The notes beneath the pieces were generated by a model. That model was given only the letters and a program-made list of their open reading frames with translations. It did no database searches and was not told the origin of the DNA. Of a stretch of DNA of 33,804 nt, positions 7,584-16,602 are shown in pieces. This stretch comes from Verrucomicrobiia bacterium (lineage in GTDB: Bacteria > Verrucomicrobiota > Verrucomicrobiia > JABWAM01). How positions within the stretch are numbered: position 1 is the first letter of the stretch; every line of letters begins with the position of its first letter. The position numbers and the translations under genes were made by a program. The stretch covers positions 1 to 33,804 of the forward strand of contig JADZFN010000039.1 in the NCBI GenBank assembly GCA_020849895.1, written 5' to 3'.

Positions 7584-10500
7584 ATGATCGTCCGGCTCCT
7601 TCCGATCCTGTTGGTTGCAGGGTGCGCCTTGCCTCTGGCCGGCTGCGGCCAACACCGACCAGCGCCTTCGTCGGCATCGCGTTCGCAGCCGTCCGGTGCG
7701 GAGCGGATGAACGTCGTGACGACGCAGGGCCGCGCTGAACGCCTCGCTTTTCCCGTGGAAGAGGAGGGCGCCTCGAAAGATGCCCGCGAAGGCGCCGCCC
7801 CTTCGCTTCTTGCCGTGAAGGCGGCGTCGGCGCCGAAGCTTGACGGAGTCCTGGAGGAGGTCTGCTGGCGCCACGCGAAACCGACGAAGGACTTCCAAAG
7901 GGTGTCCGGGCTGCCGGACGAAGCCGCGAAATGGGTGGTCGTCCGGGCCGCTTACGACGCGGAAGCGCTTTATGTGGGCGCCACGCTTTCCAAGCCGGGG
8001 CCAGGGCTTACGGCCACGGTCAAGGCCGCCGGCGGACGCGTCTGGATGGATGATGCGCTCGAAATTTTCTTCCTTCATCCGGAACATCGAGTCCCGTGCC
8101 AGGTGGACGTGAACGCGCTCGGGACGGTCTATGCCGGCGCGAGCGCGCCGGGGACGGAATGGAAACCGAGCGTGACTGCGGCCGCGACGATCGGCGAAAA
8201 GGCGTGGACGGTCGAGGTCCGCATCCCGTGGAGCGATCTTGGCGTGAAGGAACCCGGCGGCGCGCCGATCTCGATCCAGTTCCGCTACCTCGTGAACGGA
8301 CAAAGCGGCTCCGCGAGCTGGGCGTCCGGCGACGTGGCCGATCCCGAAGGCTGGCTCGTCTTTCGCGCCGGTGACGTTCCGCCGCGTGCCGCCGCACCAC
8401 GGGCTTCCGCGGCGAAACTTCCGTCGGAGAAGCGTGCCGGTGCGCCGGAGAAAGGGCTGCGGATCGCGCTCGATCGGGAACAGGCTTGGTTCGGCGACCG
8501 CGCGGCGACCGGCGTTCTCGAAGTCGGCGCCGATCTTGCGGCGGCCCAGGGAGAGCTGACGCTCCAGTTCTGGGATCGGAATCATGTGCTCGCCGAGAAA
8601 AAGATGGCGCCTGCCGTCGCAGGCCGCCACGGATTCGCGCTCGGCCTCGAGAATCTTTCCTCCGGCAACTATCGGGTTGTCGCAGATTTTCGGAGCGCCG
8701 CGGGCCGCGCGGAGGCGGCCGCTGAACTCGATCTGCGCGAAGGCGCGCCGCGGCCCGAGCGCAGGCAGGTCCGTCTCCTCACGAACTGGCCCGAGGGTTT
8801 TCCGGGCGACCTGGCCGCGCCGCTTTACGCGGCCGTCGCTTTCCCGGGTGGCGTGCTTCTCGATCCTGAACACGTGCGCGTCGTGGACGGCAAGGGCCGT
8901 GAGGTTTCCTGCCAGCACGAAGTCCTCGCGCGCTGGGGGCCTGAAGGCTCGATCCGTTGGCTGGCGCTTTATTTTCCAGGGCAGCGCTCCGAAAGCTATT
9001 CGGTGGAGTTTGGCGCGAAGGTGCGTCGCCAGGTTTCGAAAGGCCCCGCGGTGGCGGTCCGAGAAGGCGGCGAATCGCTGGAGGTGGACACGGGCGTGGC
9101 GCGATTCGAGTTGCCGAAGAAGGGGCCGCTTCTCGGCAAGGCGTGGCGCGGGGGGCAAGCGGTTCTCGCGGGAGGCGCGCCCTGCCTGCTCCTCGCCGAC
9201 CAGGAGGGCGCGATCGCCGATGAGACGCGCGCCGAAGCGGGCGAAGCGCCGGTCGTCGAAGTCGCCGGCCCGCTCGTCACCATCGTCCGGCGCGAAGGGT
9301 TTTACCGGAAGAAGAACGGCGCGCGCCTCGGAAAGTATATCGTCCGCCTGAAATTTTTCGCGGGTTCGTCCACGGTTGCGATCCAGCATACGTTCGTCGC
9401 CACCGAAGACAGCAACAAGGTCCAGTATTCGGATCTGGCATTCCGCGTCAAACCCGCCTTCGGAGGGCCGTGGAAGGCGGTGTTCGACGATCGTCCCGTG
9501 CATGACGCGGTGGCGTGGGAAGGGACGCTGGATCCCGCCGCAGAAGACGGCGCCTATCTTTTTCAAGCGGTGAACCGGCACCACGGCCAGAGCACGGCGC
9601 GTTTCGAAATCGGGCAGCGCAAAGGCCGGGGCGCATGGGAAAAGGCGCGTGAAGGCGAGGTTGCGGGCGAATGGGGCGCGATCTCATCTGGCGGTGCGGG
9701 TGTGGCGGTGACGCTGCCGAACTTCGCGAAACTTTTCCCAAAGGAGATCGAGGCGGGACCCGAGGGGCTGACGGCGCACCTCTGGTCGAGTCGTGGCGGG
9801 CGCAAGCTCGATTACCGCGTTGCGACAGTGATCGAGTATCTGGGGCGGGACTGGGTGGAGAAGGCGTGCCGCAAGGGACTCAAGCCGTATCAGGGAGGTT
9901 TCGACGCGATCAAGGGGCTTTACACCAACGCGGCGGGAACCTCGCGCACGCATGATCTCGCGTTGCGTCTCTTCGGCGGCGCGACTGAGGAGGCCGCGCG
10001 CGAGGCGATGCTCGCCGATCAACCGCCGCTTGCGGTGCAGGATCCGGCCTGGCTGACCGAGACCGACGCTGTCGGGCCGCTTGCCCCGTTTGATCCGAAG
10101 GCCAACCCGCGGCAGGAGGCCTACGTGCGAAACTATGTCCGCGAGTTCCTGGTCGAGGTGCAGGACCGTTTCGATCTCGGATTTCTCGATTACGGTTCCG
10201 GCCCGCACACCTACGCAGGCCAGGCGGACACCGATCCGCGAAGCTCCGGATCGCTGGCGCTCTTTTATCGCTACAGCCACATGGACTACGGATTTCGTAC
10301 GGCGATCTGGTGGCTTTACGCGCGTTCGGGCGATCGAATGTACCGCGACTACGGCGTGGCCTTGAACCGCCACATCGGCGACTTCCATTTCTCGCGTTGG
10401 GAAACCCCCGAGAGACCTCTTGGCGCGATGCTCGGCGGCGGACATTCCGAGGAAACACCGTTCTACTGGTCAGGCAATGGCGGCCGGGAGAAATGGGGCG

Positions 10501-12572
10501 GGCTTTCCGGCCATCAGGGCGTCGAGCTGAACAACCATCTCTATGACTGGTATCTTACGGGGGACCGTGCGGCGATGGACGGCGTGAAGGCTTTCGGGGA
10601 GACGTTCGCGAGACTTTGCGATCCGGCGGTCCTCCCGAACATCGGGTCCAGCTCCGACGAGAGCGTGCCGCAACTCTTTGCGGCGGAGCTTTACCGCGCG
10701 ACCTGGGACCCGCGCTTCGGCCGCCTGTTGGCGGAGTGCCGCGACCGCCTGCTCGACCTTCGCACGAGCAACGGCCTCGCGAACCGCGACTACTGCGGCA
10801 ACTACGCAAAGGTGAGCACCCATCTCATGCCCGTGGTGCGCGATTGGGAGGCCACCGGCAGCCATCTCGCCGCGCGCGCGCTCGAGAAGGCGTGCCGCCA
10901 GGAAATTCTCGGCAACGGTCCGCGAAACCACGGGGCGCCCGAAGCCGGCATGGGCTATCACGATTTCAGCGGCTTGTTCGCGTGGGCGGGGCTGCGCCTC
11001 ACCGGAGACGCGCGTTACGCGGGCTGGATCCAGGAACGGATCGGGCGCACCGTCTGCCGCTACTCGGACACCGAAGGAAAAATCCGGTGGTTTCCCGGAC
11101 GCGAAGCGCCCTACGACGGGCCGTGGGCGCCGGCCTTTCTCGGCAGCATCGCCTATGGCCTCGGGGTGGTCGCGGAAGCGCCGAAGCCTCTCGCGGCGTT
11201 CCCCGCGGTGACGACCGACGGTGACGTGTGGTTCGTCAAGGAAGCGGACCTCGAAGCGCGCGTCTTCATGGAGTTTCATCACGGCTGGGACCTCGCGCTG
11301 GAACACGTCCCGAAGATGCCCGCCTACCGCGCACGCGACAACGACGTCGGCCCCGTTCACCTCGATTTATTTCCGAACTACTTCGCGCGCGAGCGCAACG
11401 GGCTCGCCTCGGGCAACGGATCTCTCACGGTGCCGCGCGAAGCCATTCCGGGCGAGTATCGCCTGATCGGCGCGAAGGCGCTGGCAACGACCGCTGCGCA
11501 GATCGTGAGCGCCGCGCCGGAAGGGACGTTCCTGCGCGCGGAGAGCCTGCCGCCACGTCGGTGGTTCTTTCAGGTTCCGAAGGGGAAGAAGGGCGCGATT
11601 TACGCGACGGGGCCGATCGCCCTCAACGACGGCGGTTCGAGGCGCGCGATCCCCGCCGGCGTTTGGGTGGATCTCGAAGGCGGGCGGCAGGACCGCCTCA
11701 TCCAGATCACCGCGGAACGGAATGTGTTCGTGCGTTTCAAGGGCGACCTGCCGCCCGTGTTCGCTGAGAATTCCGCGGAACGCTTCTTCCTCCCGAAGAA
11801 CGCGCCGCCCGCCGCGCCGATCGGCGAGCTCGAGAAACCCGAGGCGTTGTATGTGCCAGGGTTTACGGGTATCGCGGGCGACCAGGCGCTTCTGTTCAAC
11901 GGGACGCGCGCCCTGACGCTGCCCTTCGGGGAGCGCAGGGAGGACGAAAGCTGGACGCGCTTCTCGCAAACGCGCGGCACACTCGAATTCTGGTTCAAAC
12001 CTCAGTGGACGAGCCGTCTTGAAGTGAAGGAGCGGACGATCCGCTTCCTTGCCGAGGGGATGTGGGGACTCGCATACCGCCTCGAACCCGGCGGCGTCAA
12101 CAAGCTCGAGTTCACCGTGCCGGTCGCGAAAAACCTCAAAGGCCACACGCACCTCGCGCGCGTGCCGGTCGAGTTCGAGCAGGGGCGCTGGTATCACCTC
12201 GCGCTCTGCTGGGACACCCTGCCCGAGCGCGGTTGGATCGGCGAGATGTATCTCGACGGGCAAGGCTACGGCGACGGCAAGGCGGTCGGTCTCGGGCGTT
12301 TTGCGGAAGGCGAACACGCGAAATTTTTCACGACGCCCTGGCTCGCGGCGGCGCTCAACCGCCCCGTGAGTTTTCCGGGGGAATTCGACGCCGTCGTGGA
12401 CGAGGTTCGCGTGAGCGACATCCCGCGCTATCCGACGCCGTTCGAGCCGATCCGTCGCGCGCCGTTTGAGGCGGACGGACATACGACGATCCTCCTGCAT
12501 CTCGACGGGACGACGGCTTCCGCCGCCGCCCCCTCCGGCGCTCCGCCTGGAGAAGCCGTGCTGACCCCCTAA
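7584..12572 (+). CDS. Large polysaccharide-active lipoprotein: CBM9-like, YetA/PcRGLX-like and LamG-like domains
   Basis: Predicted outer-surface or periplasmic lipoprotein of 1662 aa, probably a lyase or related enzyme acting on pectin-type polysaccharide. Start ATG 7584 gives a lipoprotein signal with lipobox LAGC at residues 18-21 (Cys21). Residues about 75-265 resemble a family-9 carbohydrate-binding module (KLDGVLEEVCW, ALYVGATLS, DDALEIFF, WTVEVRIPWSDLG). From about 394 a segment resembles the N-terminal RIFT barrel of the YetA / exo-rhamnogalacturonan-lyase (PcRGLX) family (VRVVDGKGREV, EVLARW..GSIRWLAL), then a central beta region and a likely alpha/alpha toroid (about 845-1170). Residues about 1430-1625 look like a concanavalin-A/LamG jelly roll (GTLEFWFKP, GRWYHLALCWD). 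The GH88/105-like gene two positions downstream supports a pectin/rhamnogalacturonan role. Assignments come from sequence resemblance by eye; substrate is inference. Confidence 0.8.
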   Translation: MIVRLLPILLVAGCALPLAGCGQHRPAPSSASRSQPSGAERMNVVTTQGRAERLAFPVEEEGASKDAREGAAPSLLAVKAASAPKLDGVLEEVCWRHAKPTKDFQRVSGLPDEAAKWVVVRAAYDAEALYVGATLSKPGPGLTATVKAAGGRVWMDDALEIFFLHPEHRVPCQVDVNALGTVYAGASAPGTEWKPSVTAAATIGEKAWTVEVRIPWSDLGVKEPGGAPISIQFRYLVNGQSGSASWASGDVADPEGWLVFRAGDVPPRAAAPRASAAKLPSEKRAGAPEKGLRIALDREQAWFGDRAATGVLEVGADLAAAQGELTLQFWDRNHVLAEKKMAPAVAGRHGFALGLENLSSGNYRVVADFRSAAGRAEAAAELDLREGAPRPERRQVRLLTNWPEGFPGDLAAPLYAAVAFPGGVLLDPEHVRVVDGKGREVSCQHEVLARWGPEGSIRWLALYFPGQRSESYSVEFGAKVRRQVSKGPAVAVREGGESLEVDTGVARFELPKKGPLLGKAWRGGQAVLAGGAPCLLLADQEGAIADETRAEAGEAPVVEVAGPLVTIVRREGFYRKKNGARLGKYIVRLKFFAGSSTVAIQHTFVATEDSNKVQYSDLAFRVKPAFGGPWKAVFDDRPVHDAVAWEGTLDPAAEDGAYLFQAVNRHHGQSTARFEIGQRKGRGAWEKAREGEVAGEWGAISSGGAGVAVTLPNFAKLFPKEIEAGPEGLTAHLWSSRGGRKLDYRVATVIEYLGRDWVEKACRKGLKPYQGGFDAIKGLYTNAAGTSRTHDLALRLFGGATEEAAREAMLADQPPLAVQDPAWLTETDAVGPLAPFDPKANPRQEAYVRNYVREFLVEVQDRFDLGFLDYGSGPHTYAGQADTDPRSSGSLALFYRYSHMDYGFRTAIWWLYARSGDRMYRDYGVALNRHIGDFHFSRWETPERPLGAMLGGGHSEETPFYWSGNGGREKWGGLSGHQGVELNNHLYDWYLTGDRAAMDGVKAFGETFARLCDPAVLPNIGSSSDESVPQLFAAELYRATWDPRFGRLLAECRDRLLDLRTSNGLANRDYCGNYAKVSTHLMPVVRDWEATGSHLAARALEKACRQEILGNGPRNHGAPEAGMGYHDFSGLFAWAGLRLTGDARYAGWIQERIGRTVCRYSDTEGKIRWFPGREAPYDGPWAPAFLGSIAYGLGVVAEAPKPLAAFPAVTTDGDVWFVKEADLEARVFMEFHHGWDLALEHVPKMPAYRARDNDVGPVHLDLFPNYFARERNGLASGNGSLTVPREAIPGEYRLIGAKALATTAAQIVSAAPEGTFLRAESLPPRRWFFQVPKGKKGAIYATGPIALNDGGSRRAIPAGVWVDLEGGRQDRLIQITAERNVFVRFKGDLPPVFAENSAERFFLPKNAPPAAPIGELEKPEALYVPGFTGIAGDQALLFNGTRALTLPFGERREDESWTRFSQTRGTLEFWFKPQWTSRLEVKERTIRFLAEGMWGLAYRLEPGGVNKLEFTVPVAKNLKGHTHLARVPVEFEQGRWYHLALCWDTLPERGWIGEMYLDGQGYGDGKAVGLGRFAEGEHAKFFTTPWLAAALNRPVSFPGEFDAVVDEVRVSDIPRYPTPFEPIRRAPFEADGHTTILLHLDGTTASAAAPSGAPPGEAVLTP

Positions 12573-12607
12573 ATGACGCCTCTGCGGTGCGGATCTCCCC
12601 TCTTGAT

Positions 12608-12630
12608 TTCTCCCTTGGGAAGAGGGAGAA
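12608..12630 (+). terminator. Hairpin after the large lipoprotein gene, possible weak terminator
   Basis: TTCTCCCT (12608-12615) pairs perfectly with AGGGAGAA (12623-12630) around a 7-nt loop, 36 bp after the stop. No T-run follows, so it may be an RNA-stability element. The 229-bp gap to the next gene shows no other clear signal. Confidence 0.3.
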
Positions 12631-12801
12631 CCCGGAAATGGCCGCCGTGCGGCGCGCATCTCCGGCCACACCGCGCCTTTCTTCTCCCAAAATTTTCGAA
12701 AAACCGTTCCTTTTCGACGGCTGCGAAGGGATTCGGAGTTTTCAAGGGGAGGAGAGGATCGGAAAATTCCTCCCGGAGAGCGGCGGCCCACGCCTGTTTC
12801 C

Positions 12802-13959
12802 ATGATTTCCTCTAAACCCAGCGCGCGCGTTCTCCGTTTCGGTTCCGCGGCCGCCGCACCCGGCCGCAAGGCGTGGGGACAGATCTTCGTCCGCGAGGGG
12901 AAACGCGCGGTCCGCATCCCGACGGCGGTGGTCCACGGGGCGCGCCCGGGACGGCAGGTCGTCCTGATCGCGAACCAGCACGGCGGAGAGGTCAACGGGT
13001 TTGAAGCGGTGCGCCGTTTCGTGGAGGGCGTGGATCCGCGCAAGGTGCGCGGCACGATCTTCGCCGTGCCTTCCGCGAATCCCGAGGCGGCCGTCCGCGG
13101 CAAGCAGGCCCTCGACGAACGCCGTCCAGAGGCCTCCGGGATCGGATATTTCACGCCGTACAACATGAACCTCCTGTGGCCGGGTCGCCGTGGCGGAAGC
13201 CTCGTCGCGCGGGTCGCCCGCGAAATTTGGGAGCGCGCCGTTCTCGCCCCGCACGCGAAGGCGAGCCTCGTCCTCGATCTGCACGGCCACGAAGGGCCGT
13301 CCGCCGTTTACGCGGGAGACGAGGTCGCCGTGACACTCGGCGTTGCGACCGGTCTGCGCCATGTGCATTTCACGCGCACGAAACGGACGCCCGACCGCCC
13401 TCGCCAACTGGAAACGCTTTGCCGTGAGGAAGGGATTGGGGCGTTGACCGTAGAACTCCACCGCCAATTCGAGCTGGTGGACGCGTCCTGCGCGGAGGGC
13501 GTGCGCGCCATCGAGAACCTGTTGATCGCCGCCGGGGTGCTCCGAGGGCGGACGCGCTACGCGGGCCCCGCGTTCATCCACGACCCATGGCACGATCATT
13601 TCGAGAAGCCCGATCCGAAACAGCCTTCGTTTTGGATGCCGAAGGCGCGCCACCGAGGATTGGTCCTTTTCCATAAACGCAATGGCGACCTCACGCGCAG
13701 GGGCGAAACGGTCTGCGAGGTGTTCGATCCGTTTCTCGCGAAGCGGGTCGAAGTTCATCGCTCCGGCATCCACGGGATCTTCGATGGACGCCGGCTCCCG
13801 CAGGTCGAGGGAGTGATCCCCGGTGCCGCGTGCGCGGCCGGAATCCGCCTCTGTCTTGTCGCCCGCTGCCGCCGCGCCGATCCCGCCGCCGCCGCCCGCC
13901 GCGTCCCGTCTCTTCTCCCGCCTGTTTCCGGATCTTCCACGAATGAAGGCGTTGCCTGA
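12802..13959 (+). CDS. Succinylglutamate desuccinylase/aspartoacylase-like zinc hydrolase (M14 superfamily)
   Basis: A 385-aa zinc-dependent amide or ester hydrolase of the AstE/AspA branch of carboxypeptidase-like enzymes. Zinc ligands fit HGGE (His60, Glu63) and DLHG (His161), with Glu218 in TVELH as likely general base. The NMNLLWPG segment (about 121-128) matches the family DMNR-x-FPG motif. A C-terminal beta domain (about 280-370) resembles the usual barrel (GLVLFHKRNGDLTRRGETVCEVFDP). The last ~25 residues are Ala/Arg/Pro-rich and overlap the next gene by 17 bp, so the two are translationally linked. The true substrate is unknown; within a polysaccharide block it could remove acyl groups, but this family also acts on small N-acyl amino acids. 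The ribosome binding site is weak. Confidence 0.85.
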   Translation: MISSKPSARVLRFGSAAAAPGRKAWGQIFVREGKRAVRIPTAVVHGARPGRQVVLIANQHGGEVNGFEAVRRFVEGVDPRKVRGTIFAVPSANPEAAVRGKQALDERRPEASGIGYFTPYNMNLLWPGRRGGSLVARVAREIWERAVLAPHAKASLVLDLHGHEGPSAVYAGDEVAVTLGVATGLRHVHFTRTKRTPDRPRQLETLCREEGIGALTVELHRQFELVDASCAEGVRAIENLLIAAGVLRGRTRYAGPAFIHDPWHDHFEKPDPKQPSFWMPKARHRGLVLFHKRNGDLTRRGETVCEVFDPFLAKRVEVHRSGIHGIFDGRRLPQVEGVIPGAACAAGIRLCLVARCRRADPAAAARRVPSLLPPVSGSSTNEGVA

Positions 13960-15313
13960 ACTGGTGATCCTCGCGCCGCGCGATCCGGCGCTTGCTCGAA
14001 AGACGGCCGCGCGGATGGTGGAGCTCGGAATCCATTTTCCGTTTCTTTCTCCGGGAGATCGTTTGCCGGCGGAACTGCCCGACGATCTCCGCGGGTGCAA
14101 GGGGGTGGTCCTGTCCGAGGCGGCGGCGCCTCCTCTCGAGGCGCGCCTCGCGGAATTTGCGCGCTCCGGCGGACGCGTCATGCGGTGGAGCGAGGACGAC
14201 TGGCAAAAAGAATCCGGCATCGAGCGCGTCGCCGTCCGCTGCGCGCTTACGCTCCGGAATCCTGCGATGCGGGCGCGGAGAGAGGCTCTCGCCGACCGTG
14301 AGGTTCTCGAGGCCGCCCTCTCCTGGGGCGCGACCTACCGGCTGGATCGTTGGAGCGACGTGCTGCGCCATCAGATCGAAGGCTTCCTTGGCGCCCACGC
14401 GCTCGATCCGCACGGGGACTTTCTCGATCGGGCGGCCTCCCTCGTGGAGCGCGCCCTGGAGATCGCGCCCCGTCCGGCCGACAATTGCGATCACATCTCC
14501 TGCCTCGCGCCGATCCTCGATTTCACCGAGGCGACCGGCCGTCGAGACCTCCTCGGACCCTGCCGCCGCATGGCCGGCGAATACCTGCGTTCCGCGTCCA
14601 GATACCGGGGAGTCCTGTCGAATTTCACGTGCGACAACGAAGCGGGCCTCGCCCGCGCGGAAATCGCCTTCCAGGTTTGTCCCGCGCTGGCGCGCCTTGG
14701 GAGGCATACCGGGGAATCTCGTTATGCCGATCTCGCAGGGGAACAGATCCTGCTCAGCGACGAGATCCTGCGGGTCGAGCCTTCAGGGTTGTGGACGCTT
14801 GGCGTGGGCGACGGTGGACGCACGCCGGCGCTTTGGGGGCGCGGTGCGGTGTTCGGGTTTCGCGGCGTCGTGGACACGCTGGCGGAACTCGGCCCGGCGC
14901 ATCCCGCGCGCGAGCGGCTCCTCGGGATCGCGCAACGGATGGCCGCCGCGTTGCGCGCGTTTCAGCAACCCGAAGGGACCTGGCGCCAGGTGCTCGACGA
15001 GCCGTCCGTCGAGATGGAGTGCAGCGCGACGGCCTGGGCGACCGCGGGCTTGGCGAAGGCCGTGCGCCTCGGCATGCTAAGCCCGGATTACGCGGAGTGC
15101 GTCCGCCGCGGCTGGCTCGCGACCAAGCGCAACACCTGGGAAGGAATGCCCGTGAACGCCTGCCAGTCCGTGACGGCGTCGAGGGACCCGGAATATTACC
15201 GCCATCGCCCCTTCCTGCGCCCCGCCCCTTACGGACATTTCCCGGCGGTTGCGGCGGTCGAGTTTTTGCGGTTTCAATTGGCGGCCGTTCGTTTTACAGT
15301 GCCCTTGCTTTAG
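13943..15313 (+). CDS. GH88/GH105-like alpha/alpha-barrel hydrolase (unsaturated uronyl hydrolase type)
   Basis: A 456-aa protein. Residues ~1-110 resemble a small alpha/beta domain (VILAPRDPALARKTAARMV, KGVVLSEAAAPPLEARLAEF, GGRVMRWSEDDW). From ~120 it resembles the six-hairpin barrel of GH88/105 hydrolases, which cleave the unsaturated uronic acid left by pectin or rhamnogalacturonan lyases (YteR/YesR type). Evidence: WGRGAVFGFRGVVDTLAEL, EGTWRQVLDEPSVEMECSATA, and aromatic-rich helices. ATG 13943 was preferred over the upstream in-frame ATG 13823 because the latter gives a Pro/Ala-rich, noise-like leader lying wholly within the preceding gene. No signal peptide is seen, so it is probably cytoplasmic. 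Its last stop base is also the first base of the RNase P RNA. GH88 versus GH105 cannot be separated by eye. Confidence 0.78.
   Translation: MKALPELVILAPRDPALARKTAARMVELGIHFPFLSPGDRLPAELPDDLRGCKGVVLSEAAAPPLEARLAEFARSGGRVMRWSEDDWQKESGIERVAVRCALTLRNPAMRARREALADREVLEAALSWGATYRLDRWSDVLRHQIEGFLGAHALDPHGDFLDRAASLVERALEIAPRPADNCDHISCLAPILDFTEATGRRDLLGPCRRMAGEYLRSASRYRGVLSNFTCDNEAGLARAEIAFQVCPALARLGRHTGESRYADLAGEQILLSDEILRVEPSGLWTLGVGDGGRTPALWGRGAVFGFRGVVDTLAELGPAHPARERLLGIAQRMAAALRAFQQPEGTWRQVLDEPSVEMECSATAWATAGLAKAVRLGMLSPDYAECVRRGWLATKRNTWEGMPVNACQSVTASRDPEYYRHRPFLRPAPYGHFPAVAAVEFLRFQLAAVRFTVPLL
15273..15300 (+). promoter_or_regulatory. Possible rnpB promoter inside the end of the GH gene
   Basis: TTCAAT (15273-15278) and TACAGT (15295-15300) are separated by 16 bp and precede the RNase P RNA 5' end at about 15313. 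Both boxes are imperfect. Because rnpB abuts the stop codon, any dedicated promoter must lie within the GH coding sequence. Confidence 0.3.
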
Positions 15314-15724
15314 GGGGTGGATCATCGCTCCGGCGCTTGCGCCGGGGAGGAAAGTCCGGGCTCCCGGGCCAGGTTGCCCCGCGAAAGCGGGGGCGCGTCG
15401 TTAGCGCAAGCGCGATGCGACGGAAAGTGCCACAGAAAACAGACAGCCTCGCGCGCCGCGCAAGCGGAGCGCGGGGTAATGGTGAAAAGGCGGGGTAAGA
15501 GCCCACCGGCCGACGGGTGACTGTCGGCGCACGGCAAACCCCAACCGGAGCGAGACCAAATAGGGGGCGATTCGAGCGCGGCCCGGCTCGTCAACAGCCC
15601 CGGGTAAGGTCGCAGTCCCGCGAGAGCGGGGCCCTCGACCGCGGCCCAAACCGCGGCGCGGGGAGAGAAATGATGATCGCGGCCCGGGTGACCGGGCCGG
15701 ACAGAACCCGGCTTACAGCCCCCG
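15313..15724 (+). ncRNA. rnpB: RNase P RNA (bacterial type A)
   Basis: Catalytic RNA that cleaves 5' leaders from pre-tRNAs. All conserved blocks are present in order: GAGGAAAGTCCGGGCTC (from about 15350), GGAAAGTGCCACAGAAA (about 15421), GGGGTAAGAGCCCACCG (about 15491), CGGCAAACCCC (about 15533), GACCAAATAGGG (about 15552) and ACAGAACCCGGCTTACAG (about 15701). The terminal P1 helix forms between GGGGG at 15313-15317 and CCCCC near 15719-15723. Length, about 412 nt, is typical of type A. It begins on the last base of the upstream stop codon and is followed by a strong terminator. Confidence 0.97.
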
Positions 15725-15733
15725 AATTCCAAC

Positions 15734-15770
15734 CCCGTCCCGCGCGGCGGCGCGCGGGACGGGCCCTTTT
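15734..15770 (+). terminator. Rho-independent terminator of rnpB
   Basis: CCCGTCCCGCGCG (15734-15746) and its exact complement (15751-15763) form a 13-bp stem with loop GCGG, followed by CCCTTTT. It ends only 4 bp before the next gene's ATG at 15775. Confidence 0.85.
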
Positions 15771-15774
15771 CATC

Positions 15775-16596
15775 ATGATGAACGCTCAGGCGGGACTGTT
15801 CTGGATGGTGCTCGGGCTTTACGGGCTCGGACTGTTCTTCGCCCTTTGGCGCCTGGCGGGGGCGCGGGCGTATCGTCTCTGGCCGAAGCTGGCGATCGTT
15901 CTGCCCGCGTTCCTCCTGCACACAGGTTTTCTCTGGGAACATGGATTGGCGCAGGGACGGTGTCCGGTTGCCACGTTCTTTGAGACCCTCGTGTTCATCG
16001 CGTGGTGCGTGGTGGCGCTCCAGCTCGCACTGAGCCTGGCGTTCCGTCTGAATTACCTCACCGTTTTCGCGATGCCGTTGGTCCTGCTGTGCCTGCTGGC
16101 CGCCCTCGCCGTGGGTGACCGCGCGGCGGCGCGGATCGGTGCGCGCGGCATCTGGCTCGGGACGCATGCCGCCGTAGACATCCTCGCGTTCGCGGCGCTT
16201 GCGCTTTCCGGCGTGGCGAGCCTCATGTATCTCATCCAGGAGTTCCAGCTCCGCCGCCATCGTCTTTCGACGAGCTTCATGCTTCTGCCGCCGATGCTCC
16301 GCCTGCAATCGCTGGCGACCTGGCTCCTCGCGGGAGGATTTCTCCTGTATACCGCCGGCCTTGTCGGCGGCGTGGCGGCGCTCGTCATCCAGAAAACGGC
16401 GCATACCTGCGCCGACGCCAAACTCCTGTGGGCCGCGGGAGTCTGGTTCTACTATCTCGTGCTGGTCGTCGGGCGCACCGGCGGGCGTTTGTCGGGGCGG
16501 CGCTTCGCATGGTTGTGTCTCGGCGGCGCGGTCTTTGTCCTCGCCACGTTCGCGCTGGCGAACGCCTGGTCGGGATTTCACCGTTTCGACGCCTGA
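15775..16596 (+). CDS. CcsA/HemX-like cytochrome c assembly membrane protein
   Basis: Polytopic inner-membrane protein of 273 aa with about eight hydrophobic segments, of the CcsA/ResC/CcmC superfamily (cytochrome c assembly protein domain). HemX, the homologue encoded beside hemA in Bacillus, is thought to influence HemA level. Visible features include His residues in hydrophobic surroundings (FLLHTGFLWEHG, WLGTHAAVDI) that could bind haem, and a C-terminal segment LLWAAGVWFYYLVLVVGR typical of the family. The full WWD haem-handling motif is not clear. ATG 15775 or 15778 must be the start to keep the first membrane segment, but no Shine-Dalgarno is visible because the rnpB terminator sits immediately upstream. 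It is 6 bp from hemA and the first gene of the haem block. Confidence 0.85.
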   Translation: MMNAQAGLFWMVLGLYGLGLFFALWRLAGARAYRLWPKLAIVLPAFLLHTGFLWEHGLAQGRCPVATFFETLVFIAWCVVALQLALSLAFRLNYLTVFAMPLVLLCLLAALAVGDRAAARIGARGIWLGTHAAVDILAFAALALSGVASLMYLIQEFQLRRHRLSTSFMLLPPMLRLQSLATWLLAGGFLLYTAGLVGGVAALVIQKTAHTCADAKLLWAAGVWFYYLVLVVGRTGGRLSGRRFAWLCLGGAVFVLATFALANAWSGFHRFDA

Positions 16597-16602
16597 CCCG
16601 AG

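Noticed and set aside
7488..9584. 698-residue open frame antisense to the large lipoprotein gene
   Set aside because: No recognisable domain, and it mirrors codon bias of the sense gene; the sense frame has a signal peptide and domains.
11367..13166. 599-residue open frame antisense to the lipoprotein and M14 genes
   Set aside because: Spans two genes and an intergenic gap with no motifs; a GC-rich shadow.
15517..15774. In-frame upstream extension of the CcsA-like gene through rnpB
   Set aside because: The stretch is structured RNA and terminator; the membrane protein homology begins at 15775-15778.
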